NCBI RefSeq assembly: GCF_025506355.1
Contig: NZ_JANZYP010000048.1
Coordinates: 1-64,000, forward strand
Direction: 5' to 3'
Source: Sphaerisporangium corydalis
GTDB taxonomy: Bacteria; Actinomycetota; Actinomycetes; Streptosporangiales; Streptosporangiaceae
DNA: 64,000 nucleotides
A program made the position numbers and the translations under genes. Every line of letters begins with the position of its first letter. The stretch's first letter is position 1. Below, piece by piece: positions 44,092 through 54,100 of the stretch. The notes beneath the pieces are model-generated. The model did not search any database. It worked only from the letters and a program-made list of their open reading frames with translations, and was not told the origin of the DNA.

Positions 44092-44972
44092 GCCGACCGG
44101 TCCCGGGTTCTGGCGACGACCTCGACGAGCGCCTCGGCCAGGTCGCGGTCGGTGTCGACGCGGTGGACGGGCACCCCGGCCCGGCGCATGCCCGCCGTGA
44201 CCCGGGCGTCGCGGGCGTCGACGGCGGCGCGGAAGCCGACCCGCAGCAGCGGGTCGGCGGAGTCGACCACGAGCTGCTCGCCGGTCTCGGCGTCCTCGAC
44301 CACGATCAGCCCGGCTTCCGGCAGCACGTCGTCGGCGATGTCCACGATCCGCAGGGCGACGACCTCGTGCCGCCGGGCCAGGCGCTGGAGCGAGCGCTCC
44401 CAGTCGCCGTCGCCGATGAAGTCCGACAGCACGACGACGAGCGCGCGGCGGCGGGCGAGCCGCCCGGCCGCGTCGAGCATCTCCGCCAGGTCGGTGGTGG
44501 CGCCGCCGCGCACCGAGGAGGTGCGTTCCAGCTCGGCGCCGATCCGCAGCGCGTGCCGCCGTGAGGTGCCGGGCGGCACGACGCGCAGCATCCCGGTGTC
44601 GAACAGCAGGGCGCCGACGCGGTTGCCGCCCCGGCCGAACAGCCGGGCGAGGACGAGCGCGAGCTCGGCGAGCACGTCGTGCTTGCGGCGTCCCGGCCGG
44701 CCCGCCGCCATCGACGCCGACCGGTCGAGCACGAGCCACACCGTCAGCTCGCGGTCCTCGGTGAACAGCCGCAGGTGGGGTTCGTCCAGCCGCGCGGTCA
44801 CGTTCCAGTCGATGTGCCGGGCGTCGTCGCCGTCACCGTAGGCGCGCAGCCCGGTGAAGTCGATCCCGGCGCCTCGGTGCGCGGTGCGGTGGGCGCCCTG
44901 GAGCCGGCCGTCGAGCCTGCGGACGACCTTCCACTCCAGGCGGAGCAGGAGTTTTTCTGAGGCGGTGGCCAT
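44088..44972 (-). CDS. DUF58-domain protein
   Basis: The 294-residue protein shows the DUF58 signature GIDFTGLRAYGDGDDARHIDWNVTARLDEPHLRLF, followed by a VWA-like half with WLVLDRSASMAAG. It has no membrane helices. DUF58 proteins almost always follow MoxR ATPases. It lies 4 nt after the MoxR stop and before the small repeat ORF, so it acts with both. It may carry substrate proteins to the MoxR machine. Confidence 0.92.
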   Translation of the reverse strand: MATASEKLLLRLEWKVVRRLDGRLQGAHRTAHRGAGIDFTGLRAYGDGDDARHIDWNVTARLDEPHLRLFTEDRELTVWLVLDRSASMAAGRPGRRKHDVLAELALVLARLFGRGGNRVGALLFDTGMLRVVPPGTSRRHALRIGAELERTSSVRGGATTDLAEMLDAAGRLARRRALVVVLSDFIGDGDWERSLQRLARRHEVVALRIVDIADDVLPEAGLIVVEDAETGEQLVVDSADPLLRVGFRAAVDARDARVTAGMRRAGVPVHRVDTDRDLAEALVEVVARTRDRSA

Positions 44973-44976
44973 GGGA

Positions 44977-45966
44977 TCAGCGGTTCTGCAGGACGACGTC
45001 GGGTGCCCGTACGGCCCTGAGCACCCTGGTGATGATCGTGTCGGCGTCGACGTCGTCCGCGAGGGCCTCGTAGGACAGCACGAGGCGGTGGCGCAGCACG
45101 TCGAGCGCGAGCTCGTACAGGTCGTGCGGCAGGACGTAGTCGCGGCCGCGCAGGAACGCCAGCGCCCGGGCGCCCGTCACGAGCGCGATGGACGCCCGGG
45201 GGCTCGCCCCGTAGGTGACGTACCGTTCCAGCTCGCCGAGCCCGGCCATCGCCGGGGAGCGTGTCACGGCGACCACCCGTACCGCGTAGTCGACGATCGC
45301 CGGGTCGACGTACACCTCGTTGGCGCGGGCCCGCATCGCGAGCAGGTCCTCGGCCGTCACCATCGGCTGCGGCGCCTCGGGCGGGCGCAGCGCCCGGTCG
45401 ACGATCGCCTGCTCTTCGGCCTGCGTCGGATAGTCGACGACCACCTTCATCATGAAACGGTCGACCTGCGCCTCGGGCAAGGGGTAGGTGCCCTCGGACT
45501 CGATGGGGTTCTCGGTCGCCATGACCAGGAACGGCTCGGGCACCCGGAACGTCTCCCGGCCGATCGTCACCTGGTGCTCCTGCATCACTTCCAGCAGAGC
45601 GCTCTGCACCTTGGCGGGGGCGCGGTTGATCTCGTCGGCCAGCAGCAGGTTCGCGAACACCGGGCCGAGCTCGGTCCGGAACTCCCCGGAGTGCTGGTGG
45701 TAGACCCGCGTGCCCACGAGGTCGGCGGGCACCAGGTCGGGGGTGAACTGGACGCGCTGGAAGCTCCCGGCGATCGCGGCGGCCAGGGACTTCACCGCGA
45801 GCGTCTTGGCCAGGCCCGGCACGCCCTCGACCAGCAGGTGGCCGTCGGCGATCAGCGCGACGGCCATGCGCTCCAGCAGGGTGTCCTGGCCGACGATCGT
45901 GCGTTTGACCTCGAACAGCACATGTTCGAGCGGATGGGCCGACTCGGGGAACTTGCTCGAAGTCAT
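44977..45966 (-). CDS. MoxR-family AAA+ ATPase
   Basis: The 329-residue protein has Walker A GVPGLAKT, Walker B LLADEINRAPAK, sensor 1 MATENP and the arginine-finger region LPEAQVDRF. MoxR ATPases act as chaperones activating or assembling complexes with VWA partners. The start at 45966 follows GAACGG-like sequence. It is 26 nt downstream of the protease gene. The operon order protease-MoxR-DUF58-(repeat ORF)-VWA-VWA suggests envelope quality control. Confidence 0.93.
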   Translation of the reverse strand: MTSSKFPESAHPLEHVLFEVKRTIVGQDTLLERMAVALIADGHLLVEGVPGLAKTLAVKSLAAAIAGSFQRVQFTPDLVPADLVGTRVYHQHSGEFRTELGPVFANLLLADEINRAPAKVQSALLEVMQEHQVTIGRETFRVPEPFLVMATENPIESEGTYPLPEAQVDRFMMKVVVDYPTQAEEQAIVDRALRPPEAPQPMVTAEDLLAMRARANEVYVDPAIVDYAVRVVAVTRSPAMAGLGELERYVTYGASPRASIALVTGARALAFLRGRDYVLPHDLYELALDVLRHRLVLSYEALADDVDADTIITRVLRAVRAPDVVLQNR

Positions 45967-45992
45967 CGTGTTCCGTTCTCGTGGCGCTTCGG

Positions 45993-46775
45993 TCAGATCT
46001 GAGGTCCGTCGCCCGGCGGGCCGTCGTCTTCGTCTCCCAGGGCCACGCCGATCGGCACCGCGAACGCGATGCCGGCGAACGCCTCGTCGCGGCCCGGGTC
46101 GGCGATCGCGAGCACGATCCCGATGACCAGGCCGCGGGCGTCCAGGAGAGGTCCGCCGGAGCTGCCCGGGTTGACGGAGGCGTCGAACTGGATGAGCCCG
46201 CTCAGGTCGCCGTCCTTGGCGGTCCGGTTCAGGCCCGACACGACGCCGGAGGACACGCTGTAGGTCAGGCCCAGCGGATTGCCGATCGCCACGACGGGCG
46301 CGCCCACGTCCGGGCCGCCGCCGAGCGTCGCCGGGACGACGATCTCGGGCAGCTTCGCGGGCTTGAGCGTCGCGACGTCGCGCTTGGGGTTCGCCGACGC
46401 GACGGCGGCCTCGGCCTTGGTGCCGTCGGCGAACGTCACGGTGATGTCCTTGGTGCCTTCGATGACGTGGTTCGCCGTCAGGATCGTCCCGTCCTCGGCC
46501 GCGATCACCCCGGTTCCGAGCGACCGCCCGGCCCGGATGACCACCACCGACGGCCCGACCCTGTTGTAGACCTCGGTCACCGTGAGCGCCACGCGGGGCG
46601 TCGGCGTCGGGCTCGGCTTGGGCGCGGCGCCCTCGCCGCTCCCGCCGCCTCCCAGCCAGTACGCCAGCACGACCACGGCGACGAGCACGATGCCCCCGGC
46701 GACGAACCACCGAGCCCTCCCGGCCATGACTCCCCGAGCCCCGGCCGCACCAGCCTCCTGCGGCGAGCGCTCCAT
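45993..46775 (-). CDS. Membrane-anchored trypsin-like serine protease (HtrA-like, no PDZ)
   Basis: The 260-residue protein has a single N-terminal helix (WFVAGGIVLVAVVVLAYWLGG), a Pro/Thr spacer (PKPSPTPTP) and a chymotrypsin-fold protease. The triad is His in TANHVIEG, Asp in PKRDVATLK and Ser in NPGSSGGPLLD. It lacks a PDZ domain, ending soon after FAVPIGVAL. I chose ATG 46775 (MERSPQEAG); upstream in-frame starts at 46811 and 46820 add a Phe/Tyr-rich stretch and look less natural. It probably degrades or processes exported proteins together with the MoxR/VWA complex. Confidence 0.85.
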   Translation of the reverse strand: MERSPQEAGAAGARGVMAGRARWFVAGGIVLVAVVVLAYWLGGGGSGEGAAPKPSPTPTPRVALTVTEVYNRVGPSVVVIRAGRSLGTGVIAAEDGTILTANHVIEGTKDITVTFADGTKAEAAVASANPKRDVATLKPAKLPEIVVPATLGGGPDVGAPVVAIGNPLGLTYSVSSGVVSGLNRTAKDGDLSGLIQFDASVNPGSSGGPLLDARGLVIGIVLAIADPGRDEAFAGIAFAVPIGVALGDEDDGPPGDGPQI

Positions 46776-47063
46776 CGCCCCATACTCATAAAAATTAGCT
46801 AAAAGTGCCATAAAGCTCACCTAAGAACTCCATGAGAACCGCCCCCGCAGCGCCCGGCACGTGTCACTCGCCACGCCCCGGGGGGTGGTGTCGTCAATCG
46901 TGAGGGTTGTCTTCATCGGGGTGTCTACCGTCGAGGTTTACCCGAGATCTCCATCTGACATGGGACGACCCGATATCCCCTGCCCCTGTAGCGTCCTCCG
47001 GTGATGCGAGCCGGGTGATCCATCGTGATCACTCGTGCGGCGGGTTCAAAGAGGAGACCTGTG

Positions 47064-50000
47064 ATGGTCAATCGCTGGCTGAGCCCGGTGCTGGGGCTTG
47101 TGATCGTCGCCTCCACACTTCTGGTGGCCCAAGGTCAAGCGGCCGCGGGTCCGCCGCAGGCCACTCGACCGGTGTCCGCGGGTCCGCCTGGGACCACTCG
47201 ACCGGTCTCCGCACTCCCGCCGGCCGCTCCGCGGCCGGATCCCATCGGACTCGCCGCCCAGGCCCGGGCGACGGTACCGCCCACCGGTGCGCTGGGCGAC
47301 CGGGCCGGAACGACCCGGTCCGCGAACACCGCCCCGGCCACGTCGGCAGCGGGTCTACAAGCCGGCCCCGGACAGTATTTCGGCGCGCATGTGCGGGTGC
47401 TCGCCGGGGTGTCGATCGCGGCGGGGGCCACCTCGACGTTGAAGGTCACCGGAGTGGGCACGGTGCCCGCCACCGGGGTGTCCGCCGTGTCGGTGAACCT
47501 GGCGGCCGCGGGGGCGAGCGCGGCGGGCGCATTGATCGTTTACCCGTCCGATCTGGCCGCGGCACCTGCGGTGACCGGGTCCCGGTACCGGTCAGGGGTG
47601 TGGGAGAACCAGTCGATGGTCGTGAAGACAGGTTCTGACGGGCAGATCAAGGTGAAGAACACCGGGTCGGCCGCGGTCAGTGTCTACGCCGACATCGATG
47701 GCTATTTCACCGGCCAAGCGGGGGCATCGGCCGGGGCGACGTTCGTGCCGTTGGATCCGGCAAGGATCATCAGTAACCAGAGCGTCGCCGCCGACTCCAC
47801 CGCGACGTTCACCGTCGTCGGGGCGGGCGGGATCCCGGTTACCGATGTGGCGTTCGTCTCCTTCACACTGATCGTGAAAAGCGCAGGTTCCGGCAAGATC
47901 ACCCTCTACCCCTCGGGTACCGCCAAACCCGCCATGGCGGACATGAACTACCGGCCTTCCGCTTACATGTCCAACCTGGCGATCGTCGCGCCAGGGACGG
48001 ACGGGAAGATCGCCGTCAACAACAGCGGCACGTCTCCTGTCGCCGTCTACGTCGACATCGACGGATACTTCGTGGCCCCGCGATCGGCCACGGCGGGATC
48101 GGCCGCGATACCAGTGGCCCCCTCGCGGATCGTGTCCGGTACGAGCGTCGCGGCCGGTGCCACCTACACCGTGGCGCCGCTGGGTCAGGCCGGAGTCCCC
48201 ACCGGCCTGGTCAGCGCCGTCGCGGTCAATCTCACCGCGAAGGGCACCGCCGCCGGCGCTCTGGTGATCTACCCCTCCGGTCAGGCCAATCCGCCCACCG
48301 CCGGGTCGGTCCAGTACCAAGCGAGCGATTTCTGGGCCAATGTCGTACTGGCCAAACTCGGAGCCGACGGCAGGTTCGTCGTCAAGAACACCGGCAGCGC
48401 GGCGATCACCTTGTCGGTCGACACCTTCGCCTACTTCAGAACTCCCGGCCCACCCCTCGCCCCCACCGCGGTGACCGCCACCCCGGGTGACGCCGGCGCG
48501 ACGGTGACGTGGACCGCCCCATCGGACGGTGGAGCCCCCATTACCGCCTACACCGTGACGGCCGGCCCCGGTGGCGCGCGAGCGAGTTCCACCGGCGCCA
48601 CCACCGCCACAGTGACCGGGCTCACCAACGGCACCGCCTACACCTTCACCGTCACCGCCACCAACGCCATCGGAACCTCAGCCGCCTCCGCACCCTCAGC
48701 GGCCGTCACTCCGCACGCCGCCGTCTCCCGGCCAGGTGCCCCGCTCGGCGTGACCGCCACGGCAGGTGACGGCGTGGCGACGGTGACCTGGCAGGCCCCG
48801 TCCAGCGGCGGCTCGCCGATCACGAAGTACACGATGACCGCGATTCCCGGTGGGACGACGACGACCACGACAGGCACCACCACCACCGTGAGCGGCCTGA
48901 CCAACGGCACCGCCTACACCTTCACCGTCACCGCCACCAACGCCATCGGGACCTCGGACGCCTCCGCCCCCTCCCCTCCGGTGACACCGGGCAGGGCCGT
49001 CCCACCGGGCAGGCCCTTCGTGACCGAGGTGGAGCCGCGTGACTCCGCCGTCCAGGTCGGCTGGGCGCCGCAGGGCAACGGGGCGACGGTGACCGAATAC
49101 GTCGTCACGGCCTCGCCCGGCGGCGCCAACGTCCGGATCACCGCACCCGAGACCACCGCGATCGTCGGCGGGCTGGTCAACGGCACCTCGTATCGGTTCA
49201 CCGTCGCGGCGGTCAACTCGGCAGGCACCGGCGAAGCCTCCTGGCCCTCCGATCCCGTGGTGCCCGTCCCGGCCGCCGTGCCGCTGAAGCCGGTCGCCAT
49301 GCAGGTCTTCTCGGGCGACCGGACCCTGGACGTGCAATGGGTCGCCCCACTTGATGGCGGCTCGCCCATCACCGGGTACACCGTGACCCTCAGTCCCGGC
49401 GGCACCATCGTGCGCCTGCCGGCGGGCACGACCGTGACACGGGTGGCCGGCCTGACCAACGGCACCGCGTACACCGTTTCCGTGGTCGCGGACAACGCCG
49501 CGGGATCGAGCGACGCGGCGATCTCCGACCCGGTCACCCCAGCGGCCGTCAGGGCACCCGCCGCACCGACCCACGTCGTCGCCGCGGCGAGCGCCAACGG
49601 GGCGTTCACCGTCTCGTGGCAGCCTCCCATCGACGCGGGGACCAGCGCGATCACCTCGTACACGGTCACCGCCGGCCCAGGCGGCAAAACGGTGACCAGC
49701 ACGACCACCAGCGCGACCATCACCGGCCTCGCCCCGGCGACCGGTTACACACTCACGGTCACCGCCACCAGTGCCGCGGGGGTGAGCGCCCCAAGCGTCG
49801 CGACCGACCCGCTCTACCCGGCCAGGGGGATCAAGCAGGCGCCGCTGGTGCTCTCCAACGCCGACCTCGCGACGTTGCGCGCGGTCCACTCGGACGGCAC
49901 GCTGATCTTCGATCAGCCTCCCGCCGAGATCGCCGCCCTGACCACCGGCATGATCATTTACGGTCCGGTGACCGCGATGCTCCCGCAAGGCTTCCTCGGC

Positions 50001-52655
50001 CGGGTCTTCCAGGTCACCAAGCAGAACGGCCTGTTCATCGTCACCACCACGACGGCGGCACTCGCGGACGTCTTCTCCGACGGTGACATGTGGATGGACG
50101 TGCCGCTCGACAGCGGCGACATGACCTTCGTGCCCACCGGGCCGGGAGTCCGGGTGGTGGCTCCAACGGTGAATGGCGAAGCCGTCCGGGCCCTGGGGCG
50201 GGGCACGGTGGCCGGAGGACCGACCGTGGGCTGGCGCAATGGAGGGATCGTCCTCGAGATCAGCCAGAAGTTCGAGTCGGGCGGCAAGCCACCGATGAAC
50301 GCCGCCATCGAAGCCCAAGGCGAACTGAAGCCACACCCCAAGTTCCACGCGCGGCTCAACGGATCGAATCCGTATGTCGACTTCGGCCTGACGGGTGACG
50401 TCTCGTTCGAGCTCCGCGGCAAGGTCGGATTCACGGCTGAGGTGTCCCCGCCGGCCAGGGAACTGGGCTTCATCGAAGGGCCGTGCTTCCCCGTCGCCGA
50501 ATACACCGTGCTCTGCCTGCGGGCCAACGCCAAACTGAAGTTCGAGGCCGACGGCAGCGTGGGCGTGACGGTCGCCGCCTCGTGGAAGCGTACGGTCGGG
50601 ATGACCTGCCACGTCTCATCGGCCACCAGTTCATGCGATGGTGTGAACACCGGCGAAGGCCTCAGTTTGCCCAAGGCCGTGGAAGCGTACGGCGACGCCA
50701 ACGTCACCGTCTCGGTCCCCATGGACATGCAGTTCCTCATCGACCACGTGGTCGGCCCCGCGCCGACCATCGCCCCGTATCTGCAGTTCAAGGCCGATAC
50801 CACGCAGGACCCGTGGTGGGAGATCCGCCTCGGCGCGAAGATCGGTATCGCGGTCGACCTCGTCGTGATCGAAAAAGACTTCTCACCGTACCGAAACGAT
50901 GATCTGAAGGACTACTTCGTCACACTGGCCAGCGGCGGCCCATTCTGGGGGCTGCAGATCGTGCCCCAGAACGGGACGACCACGGTCCGGCTTCCCTACA
51001 CGTTCGGCTACAAGGTCTCGCACTACCCCGACGACGTCCCGGTGACATGGTCGGTGAAGGACGACACCTCGGCCACCATTGACGCTCACGGCCAGTTCCT
51101 CTCCGATCACCCCGGCGCGTTCACCGTGAAGGCGGACGCGGCCCAGTCGGGCGCGCACCCTGCCTTACATGCCCAGGCCGGGATGACGGTGGGCGGCATC
51201 TTCGGCGCACCGACGCCGCCCACCATCGACGACACAAGGTGGTCCCATCCGACCGTCGGCGGCATCGCGGTCAGCTGGCGGCCCCCTGCCGATGCCGGGG
51301 CGAGCGCGCTGACCGGGTACGTGATCGTCGCACAGGCGACCGGGTCGACTCATGTCCCCAGTCCGATCACGACGGCTTACGCGGACGGGGATGCGACCCA
51401 CCAGCTGATCCAAGGACTCGCCCCCGGGACGACGTACGTCGTCTCAGTGATCGCGCGCAACTCCAGCGGCTCCAGCGCCCCGTCGGAGCCCAGCGCTCTC
51501 GCGCCACTGGACGTCACGTTCCCCGGACCGCCCTCGACTCTCGGCGCCGATCTGGCCTCCAGCACCGAGACGACGGGCAGGCCCGACTCGACCGGAGCGG
51601 CCGGCGGCTTCGGCGGCGGCTCCATGTCCGGAGACGGGCAGTACATCGTCTTCGAGACCCAAGGGCGCAGCAACCTCATGCCGCACGACTCGCCGTACTA
51701 CAACCCGGCGAGCAAGTACACGTACGTGATCAGAAAGAAGGCCACCGGTGCCGGAGGTGGTTCCGTGGTGGCCTCCATCGAGCCGAACGGCCAGCCCAGT
51801 TACAACATGTACACCGATCCGCTGATCAGCCGGGACGGGAACGTCGTCGCCTACACCGGCTTCAGCTACGCCAGCCCGACCATATCCAGAGGTGTCGTCC
51901 GCGACATCGCGGCCGGAACCTCCTGGACGACCGAGGACAACGGTCTCATCGGGGGCGTCAGTGACAACGGCCAGGTGGTCGTCTACTGGAAGTCGGCCCC
52001 GGGCCAGGCTTCCGACCTCTACCGCCAGGCCAGGGGCGCTTCCCCGCAGAAGCTGAGCGATTGCACCGGGACGAGCGGCCCGCGCTGTCCCCTGACCGTC
52101 GCGAGCCGGGCAATCCTGTCCGGTGACGGCAACCGGGTGGTGTGGTCAACGCTTGATGACGCCAACGTCGGCCACAGCTGGCTCTACGACGCCACGACCG
52201 GCGCGACCACGGAGATCTTCCCCGGCTCGGGCGTGGTCGCCCCGCTCATCTCGGGAGACGGGCAGGTGGCCACCTTCTCCTACAGGTCTCTCACCAGTTC
52301 GATGCCGTGTGTCGTGGTCATGCGGCTCAGCGGCGCGGCGCCGACGGATGCCGACTGCCGAATCACCGACACCGGCAGCACGCGTGCCCAAGCGATCTTC
52401 TTGAGCAAGGACGGACGGGTGTTCGCCTACCGGTACACCGAGTTCGCCGGCGGCCGCGGACGGACGAGCCTTCGCGTGTACTTCGGGACCGGCACCTCTC
52501 ACATAGCGGGTGGCTCACCGGACACCTGGCCGACCATCGCGTTCATCACCGATGACAATGCGCAACTCGTGTACTCACTCTGGCACGAAACCTTCCAGGG
52601 CAGTGTGTACACGGCGACCACGGTGCCAGGGCTCTGGCTGGACTACACGAACTGA
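47064..52655 (+). CDS. Giant secreted repeat protein: beta modules, FN3 domains, beta-propeller
   Basis: The 1863-residue protein begins with a signal peptide (MVNRWLSPVLGLVIVASTLLVAQGQAAA in pieces: RWLSPVLG, ASTLLVAQG). A Pro-rich repeat (TRPVSAGPPG) follows. Then come three modules of about 115 residues, each ending in a (D)IDGYF or TFAYF motif, five consecutive FN3 domains rich in TxxTVTGLTNGTAYTFTV, and a unique middle. A sixth FN3 and a C-terminal TolB/WD-like propeller (SxDGxxVxY repeats) complete it. ATG 47064 follows GAGGAG at 7 nt. There is no LPXTG, lipobox or membrane anchor, so it is probably released or wall-associated. It may bind polymers or surfaces; no catalytic domain is recognised. 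The 240 nt upstream contain only the promoter region. Confidence 0.85.
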   Translation: MVNRWLSPVLGLVIVASTLLVAQGQAAAGPPQATRPVSAGPPGTTRPVSALPPAAPRPDPIGLAAQARATVPPTGALGDRAGTTRSANTAPATSAAGLQAGPGQYFGAHVRVLAGVSIAAGATSTLKVTGVGTVPATGVSAVSVNLAAAGASAAGALIVYPSDLAAAPAVTGSRYRSGVWENQSMVVKTGSDGQIKVKNTGSAAVSVYADIDGYFTGQAGASAGATFVPLDPARIISNQSVAADSTATFTVVGAGGIPVTDVAFVSFTLIVKSAGSGKITLYPSGTAKPAMADMNYRPSAYMSNLAIVAPGTDGKIAVNNSGTSPVAVYVDIDGYFVAPRSATAGSAAIPVAPSRIVSGTSVAAGATYTVAPLGQAGVPTGLVSAVAVNLTAKGTAAGALVIYPSGQANPPTAGSVQYQASDFWANVVLAKLGADGRFVVKNTGSAAITLSVDTFAYFRTPGPPLAPTAVTATPGDAGATVTWTAPSDGGAPITAYTVTAGPGGARASSTGATTATVTGLTNGTAYTFTVTATNAIGTSAASAPSAAVTPHAAVSRPGAPLGVTATAGDGVATVTWQAPSSGGSPITKYTMTAIPGGTTTTTTGTTTTVSGLTNGTAYTFTVTATNAIGTSDASAPSPPVTPGRAVPPGRPFVTEVEPRDSAVQVGWAPQGNGATVTEYVVTASPGGANVRITAPETTAIVGGLVNGTSYRFTVAAVNSAGTGEASWPSDPVVPVPAAVPLKPVAMQVFSGDRTLDVQWVAPLDGGSPITGYTVTLSPGGTIVRLPAGTTVTRVAGLTNGTAYTVSVVADNAAGSSDAAISDPVTPAAVRAPAAPTHVVAAASANGAFTVSWQPPIDAGTSAITSYTVTAGPGGKTVTSTTTSATITGLAPATGYTLTVTATSAAGVSAPSVATDPLYPARGIKQAPLVLSNADLATLRAVHSDGTLIFDQPPAEIAALTTGMIIYGPVTAMLPQGFLGRVFQVTKQNGLFIVTTTTAALADVFSDGDMWMDVPLDSGDMTFVPTGPGVRVVAPTVNGEAVRALGRGTVAGGPTVGWRNGGIVLEISQKFESGGKPPMNAAIEAQGELKPHPKFHARLNGSNPYVDFGLTGDVSFELRGKVGFTAEVSPPARELGFIEGPCFPVAEYTVLCLRANAKLKFEADGSVGVTVAASWKRTVGMTCHVSSATSSCDGVNTGEGLSLPKAVEAYGDANVTVSVPMDMQFLIDHVVGPAPTIAPYLQFKADTTQDPWWEIRLGAKIGIAVDLVVIEKDFSPYRNDDLKDYFVTLASGGPFWGLQIVPQNGTTTVRLPYTFGYKVSHYPDDVPVTWSVKDDTSATIDAHGQFLSDHPGAFTVKADAAQSGAHPALHAQAGMTVGGIFGAPTPPTIDDTRWSHPTVGGIAVSWRPPADAGASALTGYVIVAQATGSTHVPSPITTAYADGDATHQLIQGLAPGTTYVVSVIARNSSGSSAPSEPSALAPLDVTFPGPPSTLGADLASSTETTGRPDSTGAAGGFGGGSMSGDGQYIVFETQGRSNLMPHDSPYYNPASKYTYVIRKKATGAGGGSVVASIEPNGQPSYNMYTDPLISRDGNVVAYTGFSYASPTISRGVVRDIAAGTSWTTEDNGLIGGVSDNGQVVVYWKSAPGQASDLYRQARGASPQKLSDCTGTSGPRCPLTVASRAILSGDGNRVVWSTLDDANVGHSWLYDATTGATTEIFPGSGVVAPLISGDGQVATFSYRSLTSSMPCVVVMRLSGAAPTDADCRITDTGSTRAQAIFLSKDGRVFAYRYTEFAGGRGRTSLRVYFGTGTSHIAGGSPDTWPTIAFITDDNAQLVYSLWHETFQGSVYTATTVPGLWLDYTN

Positions 52656-52767
52656 CCCAGCGATCCAGGGTGACCCGGTCGACGCCCAGTTCACGTGCCA
52701 GGCCCCGCATGTCCATCCGTTCCTGGTCGCCGAGCTGCGCTGGGCGGCGGAGGCGTCGAACGAACAC
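52656..52767 (-). pseudogene. Fragment of a QacR/TetR-like regulator
   Basis: On the minus strand this stretch encodes RMDMRGLARELGVDRVTLDRWV, which matches the helix-turn-helix entry of actinomycete QacR/TetR-type regulators (their usual ...TLYRWVG). Nothing resembling the rest of such a protein follows. It lies entirely in the 208-nt gap between the giant gene and the hydrolase gene and looks like a relic. Confidence 0.45.
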
Positions 52768-52863
52768 GCGTTGTCGTCGCTTAACGTTGTGGCGGGAGCC
52801 GTGTCGATGGTCGCCCTGCCGACGATGTCATCCGCCCGGTCCCGCCGAAAGAAGGGTGAGGTC

Positions 52864-54003
52864 ATGGTCGAGGTGTCCGGGAGCTGTGACGCGCGGTTCG
52901 AGCCGGTGAGGGACGCGCTGGCCGAGCGGCTCGCGTCCGGTGACGAGCTGGGGGCGAGCATCGTCGTGGACGTGGACGGTGACACCGTCGTGGACATCTG
53001 GGGCGGGTGGCGGGACGCCGAGCGCCGGTCGCCATGGGTCGAGGACACCATCGTCAACGTCTGGTCGACCACGAAGACCGTCACCAGCCTCGCGGCCCTG
53101 ATGCTCGTCGACCGCGGGCTGCTCGATCCCTACGCGCCCGTCGCGCGGTACTGGCCGGAGTTCGCCGAGAACGGCAAGGAGCACGTCGAGGTCAGGCACG
53201 TCATGAGCCACACCTCGGGCGTGTCCGGCTGGGAGGCGCCGTTCGCCATCACCGACATGTACGACTGGGACCTCGCGACCAGGAGGCTCGCCGCGCAGAA
53301 GCCGTGGTGGGAGCCCGGCACCGCGTCCGGGTACCACGCCAGCAACCAGGGCCACCTCGTCGGTGAGCTGGTCCGCCGGGTCACCGGCCGGCATCTCAAG
53401 GCGTTCGTCGCGGACGAGATCGCGGGCCCGCTCGGCGCCGACTTCCAGATCGGCGCCGTGGAGGCGGACTGGGAGCGGATCGCCCCGGTCGTCCCGCCGC
53501 CGCCGCTGCCGTTCGACCTGGACGCCCTCGACCACGACAGTCCCGTCTACAAGACCTTCACCGGGCCGACGGCCGACGCGGCGGCGGCGAACACGCCCGG
53601 CTGGCGTCACGCCGACATGGGCGCGATCAACGGCCACGGCAACGCCAGGTCGGTCGCCCGCGTCCTCAAATCGCTCGCCCTGGGCGGCACGGTCGACGGG
53701 GTGCGCCTGCTCTCGCCGGACACGATCGACGTCATCTTCGACGAGCAGAGTCACGGGCCCGACCTCGTCCTCGGCGCGCCTTTGCGCTTCGGGATCGGCT
53801 ACGCGCTGCCGGAGACCGAGACGGTGCCGTACGCGCCGCAGGGGCGGGCGTGCTACTGGGGAGGCTGGGGCGGTTCGGTGATCATGATGGACCTCGACAC
53901 CCGGACCACCATCAGCTACATGATGAACAAGATGGGGCCGGGCGTCATCGGGTCCGACCGCTCGGAAGGCTACGTCCGGGCGATCCACGCCTGCCTCACC
54001 TGA
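52864..54003 (+). CDS. Serine beta-lactamase-fold hydrolase (EstB-like esterase/DD-peptidase family)
   Basis: The 379-residue protein has the SxxK nucleophile at Ser68-Lys71 (VWSTTKTV), a Tyr-x-x-x-Asn-type second motif in SGYHASNQG, and a WGGWGGS third motif in place of KTG. This set is typical of family VIII carboxylesterases and beta-lactamase-like hydrolases. No signal peptide is seen, so it probably acts in the cytoplasm as an esterase rather than on antibiotics. ATG 52864 follows GGGTGAGG. Confidence 0.88.
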   Translation: MVEVSGSCDARFEPVRDALAERLASGDELGASIVVDVDGDTVVDIWGGWRDAERRSPWVEDTIVNVWSTTKTVTSLAALMLVDRGLLDPYAPVARYWPEFAENGKEHVEVRHVMSHTSGVSGWEAPFAITDMYDWDLATRRLAAQKPWWEPGTASGYHASNQGHLVGELVRRVTGRHLKAFVADEIAGPLGADFQIGAVEADWERIAPVVPPPPLPFDLDALDHDSPVYKTFTGPTADAAAANTPGWRHADMGAINGHGNARSVARVLKSLALGGTVDGVRLLSPDTIDVIFDEQSHGPDLVLGAPLRFGIGYALPETETVPYAPQGRACYWGGWGGSVIMMDLDTRTTISYMMNKMGPGVIGSDRSEGYVRAIHACLT

Positions 54004-54021
54004 CAGGAGACGTGGACCAGC

Positions 54022-54085
54022 GCTCTTCACGAATGCCGGCGGCGCGCCGTAGAGCTCTCCATGAATGCCGGCGGCGTGCCGTAGG
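54022..54085. repeat. 32-nt tandem repeat between convergent genes
   Basis: Two copies of a unit centred on GAATGCCGGCGGCG(C/T)GCCGTAG follow at 32-nt spacing in the 97-nt gap between the hydrolase stop and the permease stop. Part of each unit is GC-symmetric and could fold. Confidence 0.5.
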
Positions 54086-54100
54086 GGTGGGGACCGGAGG

